NCBI GenBank assembly: GCA_910585755.1
Contig: CAJUFH010000008.1
Span: 10,238-74,237 of the forward strand
Direction: 5' to 3'
Length of the DNA stretch: 64,000 nt
From: an uncultured Muribaculaceae bacterium
GTDB lineage: Bacteria > Bacteroidota > Bacteroidia > Bacteroidales > Muribaculaceae
Shown in pieces: positions 17,056 to 26,346 of this stretch. Under the pieces are notes generated by a model, which ran no database searches, was not told the origin of the DNA, and saw nothing but the letters and a program-made list of their open reading frames with translations. Position 1 is the first letter of the stretch. Each line of letters starts with the position of its first letter. The translations under genes and the position numbers were made by a program.

Positions 17056-17068
17056 CAAGTTATCAACA

Positions 17069-17323
17069 ATGAAGAAAGTAAAAATTATTGTGGGCGCAAT
17101 CCTTCGGGGTGCGCTCCTCGTTGCCCCCGGTGTCGCTTTCGGCTGGTGGGCATGGAACAAAGCAATGGCGTTAATCGCTATCCTCGCAGCCGTCGGTGTC
17201 GAAACCCTGTTCCTGTTCGTGTTCTCGTTCATCACCGTGGCGGTCCAGGCCCGCCGCGACCTCCGACGTAAGAAGGCGGAGGAAGCAGAGGCGGACGAGG
17301 GAAACGGCACCGCTGCACAGTAA
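17069..17323 (+). CDS. Small membrane protein, second holin candidate
   Basis: 84 residues from the ATG at 17069 (MKKVKIIVGAILRGALL). Two TM segments (about 6-27 and 32-58) and a charged C-terminal tail (RRDLRRKKAEEAEADEG). This holin-like design lies two genes after the lysozyme, so it competes with the protein at 10881 as the true holin. Confidence 0.5.
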   Translation: MKKVKIIVGAILRGALLVAPGVAFGWWAWNKAMALIAILAAVGVETLFLFVFSFITVAVQARRDLRRKKAEEAEADEGNGTAAQ

Positions 17324-17354
17324 ACCAATTTTCACTAACTTAATTTTTTGCATT

Positions 17355-17651
17355 ATGTCAGTATGTAAAGACCGTAAGGGGCAGGATAAACTCCTGCACA
17401 TTTTCGTGGTGTTCTGTATCGCCGTACTCTTCGGCGCACTCATCGCCCACATTCCGCCCCACAACGAGTGGACGACCGCGATAGTTGCGTTTATCGTGGC
17501 CCTTCTTGTGGGTATAGGTAAGGAAATCCGCGACAGCCGAGAGAATGGAAACCACTTTTGTGTCTGGGACATCGTGGCCGACATCATCGGCGCGGTTCTC
17601 GGTAGTGGTGTGGCATGGCTTGCGGCTCATTTCATCACGCGCTCCCTCTAA
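17355..17651 (+). CDS. Small multi-TM phage protein (YfiM/DUF2279-like pattern)
   Basis: 98 residues from the ATG at 17355. It reads KDRKGQDKLLHIFVVF, then a TM, then GIGKEIRDSRENG and WDIVADIIGAVLG. This pattern of KxxHF, GKExxD and DxxADxxGxxxG is seen in VanZ/YfiM-like small membrane proteins. Two or three TM helices. The biochemical role is unknown. It forms a pair with the preceding membrane protein; a terminator follows. Confidence 0.45.
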   Translation: MSVCKDRKGQDKLLHIFVVFCIAVLFGALIAHIPPHNEWTTAIVAFIVALLVGIGKEIRDSRENGNHFCVWDIVADIIGAVLGSGVAWLAAHFITRSL

Positions 17652-17678
17652 AGGGTGAACCCTTCCAACTCGTTGCGC

Positions 17679-17708
17679 ACCTCGCCCGAAATCGTGGCGG
17701 GGTGTTTT
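17679..17708 (+). terminator. Intrinsic terminator
   Basis: 8-bp stem ACCTCGCC (17679-17686) with GGCGGGGT (17696-17703), one G-T pair, followed by GTTTTATGTTTT. It ends the lysozyme-to-membrane-protein transcript. Confidence 0.65.
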
Positions 17709-17766
17709 ATGTTTTATAACATATACTTTTTTATTTGAATATATCGCCTAAATCAAATAATTTGTT

Positions 17767-17774
17767 TAACTTTG
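17767..17774 (+). promoter_or_regulatory. Bacteroidetes -7 element (TAACTTTG) for the RHH module
   Basis: Exact TAnnTTTG match 25 bases before the ATG of the ribbon-helix-helix gene, in a very AT-rich stretch. No -33 TTTG at 19-21 bases. Confidence 0.6.
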
Positions 17775-17798
17775 TGGAAACTAAAATAATATACAGTT

Positions 17799-17990
17799 AT
17801 GGGCGGTATAGGCAGCGGCGGAGCGCGAGAAGGCGCAGGGCGTAAAACAGTGGACGGAGAGCCGAGGACTAAAATCTCGGTCACTTTGCCCACATGGTTG
17901 TTAAACCTCATACGCGACGAGGCTGCCCGCCGAAAGGTTTCGACCTCTCAACTCATTACCGAATTTTTAACGAAAGGGCTTGAACGATGA
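17799..17990 (+). CDS. Ribbon-helix-helix DNA-binding protein
   Basis: 63 residues. A Gly-rich N-terminus (GGIGSGGAREGAGRK) is followed by a typical RHH fold: strand TKISVTLP, helix TWLLNLIRDEAARR, turn KVSTSQ and helix LITEFLTKGLER. Such small MetJ/Arc-type proteins bind operators as dimers, often autoregulating. It has its own promoter, lies between terminator and hairpin, and overlaps the next gene by 4 bases. It could regulate late genes or be part of a two-gene moron. Confidence 0.8.
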   Translation: MGGIGSGGAREGAGRKTVDGEPRTKISVTLPTWLLNLIRDEAARRKVSTSQLITEFLTKGLER

Positions 17991-18247
17991 AACGGACACT
18001 GAAATATATATTACTTGCTATCGTGGTAGTCGCATGGTATGGAGTATTCTATCGTATCGACCCCACAACTCCAATACAGGCGTTTTTTGCGGCACTGTTT
18101 TTAAGTGCTGTAAGTGTAATGATATATTTGGCTATTGCTGAAATAGTCAGGCGCTATAAATCCGGTGAGCAGATATGGACGTGGCAGGAAGAAAAGCCGC
18201 GAAAACTACCGTTATGGTATAGGATATTATCGAAGATTTTCCGTTAA
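17987..18247 (+). CDS. Small membrane protein paired with the RHH regulator
   Basis: 86 residues with two TM segments (about 4-22, LKYILLAIVVVAWYGVFY, and 30-52, AFFAALFLSAVSVMIYLAIA), then a basic cytoplasmic tail (about 30 residues, Trp/Arg/Lys-rich). Start overlaps the RHH stop (ATGA). The RHH plus small membrane protein pair could be a toxin-antitoxin-like or superinfection-exclusion unit. No family is recognised. Confidence 0.6.
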   Translation: MKRTLKYILLAIVVVAWYGVFYRIDPTTPIQAFFAALFLSAVSVMIYLAIAEIVRRYKSGEQIWTWQEEKPRKLPLWYRILSKIFR

Positions 18248-18273
18248 TTAGGTGTCCTTCATAGACTAACCCG

Positions 18274-18310
18274 AAGGGGGTAATTTTGCCGCAAACAAGA
18301 TTACCCCCTT
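18274..18310 (+). terminator. Strong hairpin before the tape measure gene, with an embedded -7 element
   Basis: Perfect 11-bp inverted repeat AAGGGGGTAAT (18274-18284) with ATTACCCCCTT (18300-18310), 15-base loop. It is 4 bases before the tape measure ATG. TAATTTTG, a -7 consensus, lies at 18281-18288 inside the hairpin. It may end the RHH module, start the next transcript, or limit tape measure translation. Confidence 0.5.
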
Positions 18311-18314
18311 TGTC

Positions 18315-21300
18315 ATGGCGAAATTAAATAACGATAAAATCGCGGTCGAACTCGACCTTAAAGCACAGAAGGCACAAGAGGAGATTCGCCGACTTACCAA
18401 GGCAACCGATGAACTCCGAAAACAGAATCAAGCCTACCGGAAGGAGAAGGCGGCCCTTGAACGTGTAGAGGGCGACCATACAGCCGAATATGCACGATTA
18501 AACGCGGCTATCGAGGCTAATAAACGTGAGATAGAAGCCAATAACCGTGCAATGGAGAAAGCACGGAAAGAAATCGACATTTCCAGAATGTCGGCTGCTG
18601 ACCTTGGGAAAGAATTAAAGCGACTGAAGGGCGAACTGAATAAGACTTCAAAAGCCCTATATCCGGAAAGATATAGAGAGCTGGAGAATGAAATCCGCAG
18701 AGTTGAAAAGGCACACGCCGAAGCAACCCGTTCGACACGCGGTTTTCTGGCCTCGCTCCTGTCGCTCGATAAGATTGCCACCTCGATAAAGGGCTTTTTC
18801 ATGGGCCTGGGCATGGTGATAATGACGCAAGTTATAGGAGCGTTCAAGCAACTGACAAACATTATTCAGGATTTTGAGCGGGCTAACTCAAAACTTGCCT
18901 CCGTACTGGGTACGACTATCGACGGAGTTTCACGCCTGACCGACCAAGCGAAATATTTAGGGCGCACCACAACCGCCACAGCCTCGCAAGTTACCGGCCT
19001 TCAGACCGAACTCGCAAAACTCGGATTCACGCAGGACGTTATCGAGAAACTTACCCCCTCGGTTCTGAAATTCGCGAAGGCAGTCGATACCGACCTATCG
19101 AGCGCGGCAGCGTTCGCCGGTGCCGCCATGCGTATGTTTAACAAGGACGCAGACCAAGCCGAAGCGGTGATGGCCTCTTTTGCCGTTGCCACAACTAAAA
19201 GCGCACTTGATTTTCACAAGCTGGAGGCCTCGCTGTCAACTGTTGGCCCGGTAGCCAATGCGTTCGGGTTCTCCCTCGAAGAAACGACCGCACTCCTCGG
19301 CCAACTCTCAAACGCCGGATTCGACGCAAGCAGCGCCGCCACCGCAACCCGTAATATCCTCCTGAATCTGGCAGACGCTAACGGCGACCTCGCGAAAGCC
19401 CTCGGTGGCCCAGTGACTAACCTCGACGAACTGGTTAACGGGCTGAATAAACTTAACGCGGAAGGTGTGGACCTCGCGAAAGCCCTCGAACTGACCGACA
19501 AGCGAAGCGTGGCCGCGTTCTCGACTTTCCTTAACGGTTCTGATTCAATTCTCGCGCTCCGTGATTCGATAACCGATTGTACCGATGATTTTCAACAAAT
19601 GGCCGCGACAATGGCCGACAACGCGGCCGGTTCGTTTGCCGGATTCCAGTCAGCAGTGGAGGGCTTAATTTTGAAATTCTTTGATTTCCGCGAAGCCCTG
19701 AAAACTCTCTACGAGTGGGGTACAGATATTATAAATTGGATTGGCGAAATTGTGGACGCTTTCAGCCCTATGGGTACAATGATAGGATGGGCCGCGACAA
19801 CAGTAGGTGCGCTTGTGTCCGCTTTGGGTACTCTCGTGGGCTGGATTACAAAATTATTCACACAGACCGCCGCCGGAAGAATGATATTAAACGGCGTTGT
19901 TGCCGCTCTTGTGGCTTATAAGGTTGCCACACTATTAGCCTCTAATGCTACCAAAACATTTATAAGCAATATCGCTAACGCAATAAAAGCCATAATCGCC
20001 AAGACGGCGGCGGTTTACAGTGCCGCCAAGGCAGATGGAGCGGCAGCCGTCGCAACACGTCTATGGAACGCCGCACTAATGGCAAACCCGATAATTCTTA
20101 TCATTAGTTTGTTGGCTATGGCCGTGGCCGCGATTATGGGGTATAATTCTGCAATGGACGACGCTACCGAAAAAACGGACGCATGGACCGAAGCCTCCAA
20201 GGAAGCGGCGAAACAGTACGGAGAGCAGAAAGGCAAAATTCAAGCCTTGATAATGGTCGCCGAGAATGAAAATTTGTCGCTCGAACGTCGTAAAAAGGCC
20301 GTTGCAGAACTGAACCGTATTATTCCGAACTATAACGCACAAATAGACGCTACCACCGGCAAATATAAAGCGTCTAAACAAGCCCTCGACGCTTATCTTA
20401 TTTCACTGGAGAAGGAGATGCGTTATAAAGCCAATGAATCAAAAATGCGCGAACTGGTGGCAGCCGCCGAAGAAGCCCGCGACGCTTACGATGAAGCAGA
20501 AATCGCCGCAGCAAAAGCCGGGCGCACCACGCGCAACTGGCTCGGTTTTGTATATCCTTCCGACGCTCAAAAAAATGCAAACAGTAAAAAAAGCCTATGG
20601 AAGAAGGCCGAAGATGATTTACAAGCATTTCAAGGCCGTATGAAAAAGGCTATCGAGGACGGAACGATTACGCCACCGGAGATAACCGAAGAGATAGAAA
20701 CCGTAAATACCGGCCTCGACAATACTAACAAAACAGCTTCCGAAACCGTCACCCGACTGAAGGAAATTAACACCGAGTTAAAACGCCTCCGTAAAATGGA
20801 CCCGGAGAGTGACGAAGAACTCGACCGTATTCAAAAGCGTATAAAGCTCCTTCAGGAAGAAAAAAAGGAACTGCTCGGAAAAGCCAAGGCCAAACGTACC
20901 CCCGGCACATATAAGGAGGATTCTCTCGACCAAGTAACCGCGCCGGTTGACGACGCACACCAACGCCGATTACTGGAGATAAATAAACAGGACTTAACCG
21001 AAACGGAGCGCACGATCGCGAAGAATCAAGAATTGATAAGATACTGTTTTGAACTTAATAACGCACTCGAAACACTCCGCGCCAACACTGACAGCACCCA
21101 CACTAAAACCCTCGACGCTATCACCGCCGAGCAGAATAAACTCGCCGCGCAATCACTCACAGCCCAAAAGGCTATAAATACGGCAATGGTGAAACAGGAT
21201 TCAGAGGACTACAAGCAAAGGAAAACAGCCGCCGAAGCGTTTTATAAACAGCAATCCGATTTAATTCGCGCCTCTGTTATCAACGACGCTGATTTACAGG

Positions 21301-22652
21301 AAGCCGCGAACGTGTACCTTCTTGACCTCGACCGCCAGAACCACGCCGACCAACTTAAAGAGCTGCAACAGTATTACGATAAAGTTGCAGCCGCCGACTA
21401 TTATACCAAGGACGAAAAAACAAAACTCCTTCAGCAACTCGGCAAGGATATAAGGAGCGTTCAAAGTCAGATTCTCACAGATACCGGCAAATTTACCGAA
21501 CTCATGCGAGAGGCTACGACCGACACAACGAGCAAAGAAGGTATTACCGCAAGTTTCGACCGCCAGCGTAGCGCAATGATTCTTTATTACGAGGCTCTGA
21601 AAGACGCTGAAGGAGTAAGCGCGGAGGAGATTGTAGCACTCGAAACGGAGAAACAACGCCGTATCGCCGCCCTTAATTACCAGTATCAAGAGCAGATGTG
21701 GCAGCTTCAGGAACTTGTCGGGCTATCATGGGCCGACGAGTACGAACGCGAACTCGCCCAACTCGAAAATTACCACCGTCAGGGCCTTATCTCAACTAAG
21801 GACTACGAAAAGAAAAAATTACAGTTAGGCGTTACCAACGCTAAAAAGTATTTCGATTATTACGCCAATCTTTCCGGCTCGATGTTCTCGGCCATACAAG
21901 ATGCTGAAATCGCGCAGAGTGACGCGAAATATGATGTCTTGATACAACAGGCAAAGAATAACGGAGAGGACACTGCAGCCCTCGAAGAAGAAAAGGAAAA
22001 CAAGAAACTCGAAATACAAAAGAAATACGCCGATGTTGATTTTGCGATTAAAATCTCCACGATTATAGGAAATACCGCCGTCGCCATAATGCAGGCTTTC
22101 GCGCAGCTCGGCCCGATTGGTGGAGCTATAGCCGCCGCCATGTTGACTGCTACCGGCGTGGCCCAAGTAGTGAGCGCAAAAGCCGAACGCGACAAAATCA
22201 AGAATATGCAGCCGAGCAATACCGCCGGCAGCTCCGGCACCGTTGCCGCTCCGGCCAAGGCTGAACGAGTGCTATCCGGCTACTCTGACGGCGGATATAC
22301 AGGCGACGGTGACCGCTACGAGGTTGCGGGTGTCGTTCATCGCGGCGAGTACGTCGTGCCGAAGCCTATTATGGACAACCCTCGCGTAGTTGACGCGGTG
22401 GGTACAATCGAGGCGATACGCCGTAATAAAATCCTCGGTTCAGGTATGGCCGCCGCTCCTTCCGCCGGTTACGCCGACGGAGGTTATACCGTCCCGGCTC
22501 CCTCGTTGAGCATGGAGGAATTTACAAAGGCCGTTCAGGAGTTCCGGGCGGCAACAAAGGCAATCCGGGCATATATCGTTTACAAGGACATAGAGGACGC
22601 GAAGGAAACGATGGACCGCGCCCGCGCTCCGTTCACCAGAAACAAAAAGTAA
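18315..22652 (+). CDS. Phage tail tape measure protein
   Basis: 1445 residues. Residues 1-140 are a long coiled coil. A TP901-type tape measure core follows (about 150-500), with Asn/Ala-rich blocks such as GFDASSAATATRNILLNLA and a Thr/Ser-rich GTTIDGVSRL. Hydrophobic, Gly/Ala-rich segments lie at about 480-620. More coiled coil with Lys/Glu repeats fills 680-1250. The C-terminus has hydrophobic helices and Gly/Ser-rich ends. Tape measures fix tail length and can help DNA cross the host membrane. At 1445 residues, the usual 1.5 angstrom per residue would imply a tail of roughly 200 nm, which fits a siphovirus. Confidence 0.9.
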   Translation: MAKLNNDKIAVELDLKAQKAQEEIRRLTKATDELRKQNQAYRKEKAALERVEGDHTAEYARLNAAIEANKREIEANNRAMEKARKEIDISRMSAADLGKELKRLKGELNKTSKALYPERYRELENEIRRVEKAHAEATRSTRGFLASLLSLDKIATSIKGFFMGLGMVIMTQVIGAFKQLTNIIQDFERANSKLASVLGTTIDGVSRLTDQAKYLGRTTTATASQVTGLQTELAKLGFTQDVIEKLTPSVLKFAKAVDTDLSSAAAFAGAAMRMFNKDADQAEAVMASFAVATTKSALDFHKLEASLSTVGPVANAFGFSLEETTALLGQLSNAGFDASSAATATRNILLNLADANGDLAKALGGPVTNLDELVNGLNKLNAEGVDLAKALELTDKRSVAAFSTFLNGSDSILALRDSITDCTDDFQQMAATMADNAAGSFAGFQSAVEGLILKFFDFREALKTLYEWGTDIINWIGEIVDAFSPMGTMIGWAATTVGALVSALGTLVGWITKLFTQTAAGRMILNGVVAALVAYKVATLLASNATKTFISNIANAIKAIIAKTAAVYSAAKADGAAAVATRLWNAALMANPIILIISLLAMAVAAIMGYNSAMDDATEKTDAWTEASKEAAKQYGEQKGKIQALIMVAENENLSLERRKKAVAELNRIIPNYNAQIDATTGKYKASKQALDAYLISLEKEMRYKANESKMRELVAAAEEARDAYDEAEIAAAKAGRTTRNWLGFVYPSDAQKNANSKKSLWKKAEDDLQAFQGRMKKAIEDGTITPPEITEEIETVNTGLDNTNKTASETVTRLKEINTELKRLRKMDPESDEELDRIQKRIKLLQEEKKELLGKAKAKRTPGTYKEDSLDQVTAPVDDAHQRRLLEINKQDLTETERTIAKNQELIRYCFELNNALETLRANTDSTHTKTLDAITAEQNKLAAQSLTAQKAINTAMVKQDSEDYKQRKTAAEAFYKQQSDLIRASVINDADLQEAANVYLLDLDRQNHADQLKELQQYYDKVAAADYYTKDEKTKLLQQLGKDIRSVQSQILTDTGKFTELMREATTDTTSKEGITASFDRQRSAMILYYEALKDAEGVSAEEIVALETEKQRRIAALNYQYQEQMWQLQELVGLSWADEYERELAQLENYHRQGLISTKDYEKKKLQLGVTNAKKYFDYYANLSGSMFSAIQDAEIAQSDAKYDVLIQQAKNNGEDTAALEEEKENKKLEIQKKYADVDFAIKISTIIGNTAVAIMQAFAQLGPIGGAIAAAMLTATGVAQVVSAKAERDKIKNMQPSNTAGSSGTVAAPAKAERVLSGYSDGGYTGDGDRYEVAGVVHRGEYVVPKPIMDNPRVVDAVGTIEAIRRNKILGSGMAAAPSAGYADGGYTVPAPSLSMEEFTKAVQEFRAATKAIRAYIVYKDIEDAKETMDRARAPFTRNKK

Positions 22653-22660
22653 TTACCGCT

Positions 22661-24889
22661 ATGATAAAAATACTTATCAAAGGGGAAGCTCTCGACCTCC
22701 CCGAAGGTTTCAGCATGGCCGTTGAAGATACCAACCCGATATTTAACGACCAAGGCAGCCAATCAATACCGGCCACCGTTCCACCGACGAGGCGTAACAA
22801 CCGACTGACCGGCCACGTTGTCCGAGTTGACAACGCCGAGAATCCGAACGAGCCGGAGCGGACTTGTATCATAGAGAACGGCGCGTACCAACGTCGCGGC
22901 ACACTGAATTACACAAGCGCAAACAGCCGCGACGGTATAACCTTTAACGTCGGGTTCGACAACTCCACGGCCTACGAAAAATGGAAAAATAAGAAACTGA
23001 CCGAACTTTCGACACTCCCCATGTGGCGACACTCATCGCTTGCCGTCCTGATGTCGGAACTTAACGAGATATATCACAACGCTGACCCGAAAACCAACCC
23101 TTTGGCGGTTTTCCCTATTGTTACCGCTATCGACAAAGAAGGATGGCTCGAAACATATTCTATTATCGACCCCGAAAAGGTCGAAATATTGAATATGTGG
23201 ACGCGCACCGCAATGCAATACAAAGCGTTAAGAAGCGTCGATAAGGTGACAAGGACAATCAACGGAACAGTTACGGAGGTTTCAGTTCCGGAAAACTACG
23301 GGTTCACGCCATTTGTAAGGGTGTGGCGTGTTCTGGAGTTGATATTTTCCGATTTAGGTATGTCAATCGCTGCGAATCCGTTCAAGACTGATAACGACCT
23401 CGCCCGGCTTGTCGTGCTGAATAATTGCGCTGATTCCTGTTGTCAGAAAGATGTTAATTATATCGACCTCATGCCGGACGTGACGGTCGAGGCGTTCATG
23501 GCCGCCCTCTGGGCGCGTTTCGGCCTCGTCTATCATGTCGATTTCAGCACTTGCCGCGTAACTATGGCCTTTATCGGCGACATAATCAACAAACCGGCTC
23601 AAAAGGATTTAAGTAATATAATATCCGAGCCGCCCGTGGTGAACTACGACAAGGGGAAATATATCAAGTTATCCGCCTCCACCTCGATAGATTGCGCCGA
23701 GCCGGAAACGGAGAGATTCGAGGACTTTTTTAAGAATTTCGATTCCTCTCAAATCGGTGATTCAGTTGTCGAAAATGAAAATATAAGTTTTACTTTTAAC
23801 CGAAAAACGGCGGTATGGTCGAGATATGATAAAGTAAACAGGAAATCGAAGGAAGGTTCTACCAGCTTTTTTAATTGGGACCCGAAAACGCCCGGAGTAG
23901 AGGCTGAAGAAATCACATCGGACGACGAATTTGTGCCGCTGGCTTATGTCCAGATACGAAAAACCGCTTACGGAACTTACGGCGATTTTGCCGACGACGT
24001 ACCTTTTTATCTGAAGGGTATGCGTCACAACCACAGTTATATTAAAGGTTCTGACGGACCGGAGGGTGGAGATACGCCGCTGGCGTTTATGTTCGCTTTT
24101 ACCGGAATTGAAACGAGCTACGACAGTACAGAAGGCCGGTTCGCGTCAGTGACAGGCGACACGTTCAAGGACGGAAAGCAGCACACAACCTCCCTACTGT
24201 TTCAGTATAAAGGCGGCCTGTTCGATAAGTATTGGCGGCAGTATGATGAAATTTTGAGGCATGGAGCGCGAACGATTGAAATTAAAGGCCGCCTAAAGCT
24301 GCAAGAGATTCAGCAGCTCGATATGTTCCGCCCGGTAATGTTCAAGGGTGTGCGCTGCCTGATTGATACCGTTAACTATTCTTTGCCCGGTGGTAAAGAG
24401 ATTGCCGTGGAAATCAAGTTACGGACAATTCAAACGCAAGGAACGTACAACATCGCCACTGAACAGAATATACCGAATTTTACTTTGTTAGATACCGACT
24501 ATTACTGGAAATACGTTTCGGACACCCTTCAGACGGTTTATAACTCAACCGAGAGCAAAAACGCCGCAATCAAGGCGTGGAAAAATGCTAACCCGGACTA
24601 TCAAGCACCAAATATTTACACATGGCCCGGCCTTGCCATGCCTGTAACTGTGCAGAAAACCGGCTTAACGTGGGAATCCGACCCGTACAACGCGGACGGT
24701 ACTTGTAATATGGAGGGAGCGACCAGAACGCGCCAGTACCAGGCCCGCGCCACCTACGAAATATGGGAACTGTACGACGTTTCAGAAGGCGACCCGGACC
24801 ATTACGAAACGGTGCCGGGCGAAATCCCGTTAGGACAAATCACTATTAGAATCACCTATACCGTAACGCTCGTAAGTGCGCATCGTTAG
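22661..24889 (+). CDS. Phage baseplate / tail-tip protein of unknown family
   Basis: 742 residues, soluble, beta-rich, with many Trp and Tyr residues. It starts 8 bases after the tape measure gene, the slot normally held by distal tail or hub proteins. Composition and length fit a Bacteroidales phage tail-tip protein. There is no lysozyme or peptidase motif visible. Role by position only. Confidence 0.6.
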   Translation: MIKILIKGEALDLPEGFSMAVEDTNPIFNDQGSQSIPATVPPTRRNNRLTGHVVRVDNAENPNEPERTCIIENGAYQRRGTLNYTSANSRDGITFNVGFDNSTAYEKWKNKKLTELSTLPMWRHSSLAVLMSELNEIYHNADPKTNPLAVFPIVTAIDKEGWLETYSIIDPEKVEILNMWTRTAMQYKALRSVDKVTRTINGTVTEVSVPENYGFTPFVRVWRVLELIFSDLGMSIAANPFKTDNDLARLVVLNNCADSCCQKDVNYIDLMPDVTVEAFMAALWARFGLVYHVDFSTCRVTMAFIGDIINKPAQKDLSNIISEPPVVNYDKGKYIKLSASTSIDCAEPETERFEDFFKNFDSSQIGDSVVENENISFTFNRKTAVWSRYDKVNRKSKEGSTSFFNWDPKTPGVEAEEITSDDEFVPLAYVQIRKTAYGTYGDFADDVPFYLKGMRHNHSYIKGSDGPEGGDTPLAFMFAFTGIETSYDSTEGRFASVTGDTFKDGKQHTTSLLFQYKGGLFDKYWRQYDEILRHGARTIEIKGRLKLQEIQQLDMFRPVMFKGVRCLIDTVNYSLPGGKEIAVEIKLRTIQTQGTYNIATEQNIPNFTLLDTDYYWKYVSDTLQTVYNSTESKNAAIKAWKNANPDYQAPNIYTWPGLAMPVTVQKTGLTWESDPYNADGTCNMEGATRTRQYQARATYEIWELYDVSEGDPDHYETVPGEIPLGQITIRITYTVTLVSAHR

Positions 24890-24913
24890 TCCTTTGCCCT
24901 CCGTGGCAATTCA

Positions 24914-25135
24914 ATGAAATTTGCAATCATGGAAGCCAATAACATAACAGCAGCCCCACAAGCGGCAGACGTTAACGCCCTCTACGAAGTGTGGCGTGAA
25001 ACGAATGTGGGGAATAAGGAACAGTTTTACAAGTTCCTGACAACACCCAGTACCGAGCGCGACGAGTTTATTAACGCTCACCCCGTTGAAATCTCCTTCA
25101 CCGGTTCTATACTCATGGTTACGGCCAAACCTTAA
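24914..25135 (+). CDS. Small phage tail-region protein
   Basis: 73 residues. ATG at 24914 is used; a second ATG at 24929 (MEANNITAAPQAAD) is equally plausible. It contains a helical stretch (VNALYEVWRETNVGNKEQFYKFL) and ends in beta (ISFTGSILMVTAKP). Likely a minor tail or chaperone protein. Function unknown. Confidence 0.5.
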   Translation: MKFAIMEANNITAAPQAADVNALYEVWRETNVGNKEQFYKFLTTPSTERDEFINAHPVEISFTGSILMVTAKP

Positions 25136-25146
25136 ACCCGCTTACA

Positions 25147-26334
25147 ATGGATTCAAATGTAAAAAAGGGTATCGCCTTTTCAAAAAATCCGATATTGCTA
25201 CGCAGCAGCTTGACGGTTGACGACTACAATCCTATTACCGGGATTCCGTTCACCGTCTATGCCAGCGGCATGAACCAACGCTATGTGGGTCGTTATAACC
25301 AGCCCTTTAGCGTCAATATCTCCGAGATTGTGGACGCATACGCCTACACTATCGGCGAACCGATAATGTCGTACCACATAAACGGAGTTCGTGAGGTCGA
25401 GGACAACGGCACGATTTCCGAACGCAAAATTTACGTTGATATTACCGAGGATAATCTGGACGAATGGGAGTGCCTTATTATCGCCGGAGGCGTTTCGCGT
25501 CAGAATTACCGACGTTATGCCAGAATGAAAACCGACGCTTTCGAGGCCCGTTTTCTCAACAACGCCAATAACTTTTTTATGACAACCCGAACCGCAGGGT
25601 GGCGCATAGTGATGAAGGAAACGGAACTTTATCCGCTCTATTTCATAAGTCTGGAGAGATTTCTGTATATGACCGTTGTAGAACGAACGACGGGCAAAAC
25701 TCTAATACAAGACGGGAATTTCGACAACGGTATTTTTGCGCTTGATATTGACGCGCTACGAAAACAGTTTTTCGATGAATACGGAGTTTTGTCGAATAGT
25801 TTCGACATATACAAGGGCGACCCCTCGCAATACTCTTGCAGCATAGTAATTGAGCGGAGCGACCCGGCACGGGAACGCTACCGCCTGAAATTCCGCAATT
25901 CTCTCGGTGTATTCGAGATTATCGAACTTGCCGGAGAACTTACCATTACACCCGATTACGCCGCAGCCGATGAAGCAAGATTCAGCAGATACGACGCTGA
26001 AACCGACGATTTCACCGCCGACCGCGAACGTATCACACGCCCCCAATCGCTAACAATCGAAACCGGAGTTATGCGGGCTGATACCGTCCGTTTCCTCATG
26101 GATATGATAGGCAGCGAGGAGGTTTATTTGCTCGACCTCTCGGAACTCCCGGTTAAAGTTATACCCTCTATCGAGGAACTCAAATACAAGCCGCGTCCGG
26201 AAACGCCCCAAAAATTCACCGTCAAGTTGCAAATGGCGGAAGATGAAACCAACATCATGCAAGACATCATCGACGGAACGGAAGGCCGCAAACCGCGAGT
26301 ATTCTCGAAGCAGTTCAGCAAACAATTTAATTAA
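25147..26334 (+). CDS. Phage tail / baseplate protein of unknown family
   Basis: 395 residues, soluble, beta-rich, without signal peptide. It contains a Tyr/Arg-rich middle (ISRQNYRRYARMKTD). It lies directly before the giant receptor-binding gene, so a baseplate or fibre-anchor role is likely. I recognise no motif. Confidence 0.55.
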   Translation: MDSNVKKGIAFSKNPILLRSSLTVDDYNPITGIPFTVYASGMNQRYVGRYNQPFSVNISEIVDAYAYTIGEPIMSYHINGVREVEDNGTISERKIYVDITEDNLDEWECLIIAGGVSRQNYRRYARMKTDAFEARFLNNANNFFMTTRTAGWRIVMKETELYPLYFISLERFLYMTVVERTTGKTLIQDGNFDNGIFALDIDALRKQFFDEYGVLSNSFDIYKGDPSQYSCSIVIERSDPARERYRLKFRNSLGVFEIIELAGELTITPDYAAADEARFSRYDAETDDFTADRERITRPQSLTIETGVMRADTVRFLMDMIGSEEVYLLDLSELPVKVIPSIEELKYKPRPETPQKFTVKLQMAEDETNIMQDIIDGTEGRKPRVFSKQFSKQFN

Positions 26335-26346
26335 CTCATTATCACA

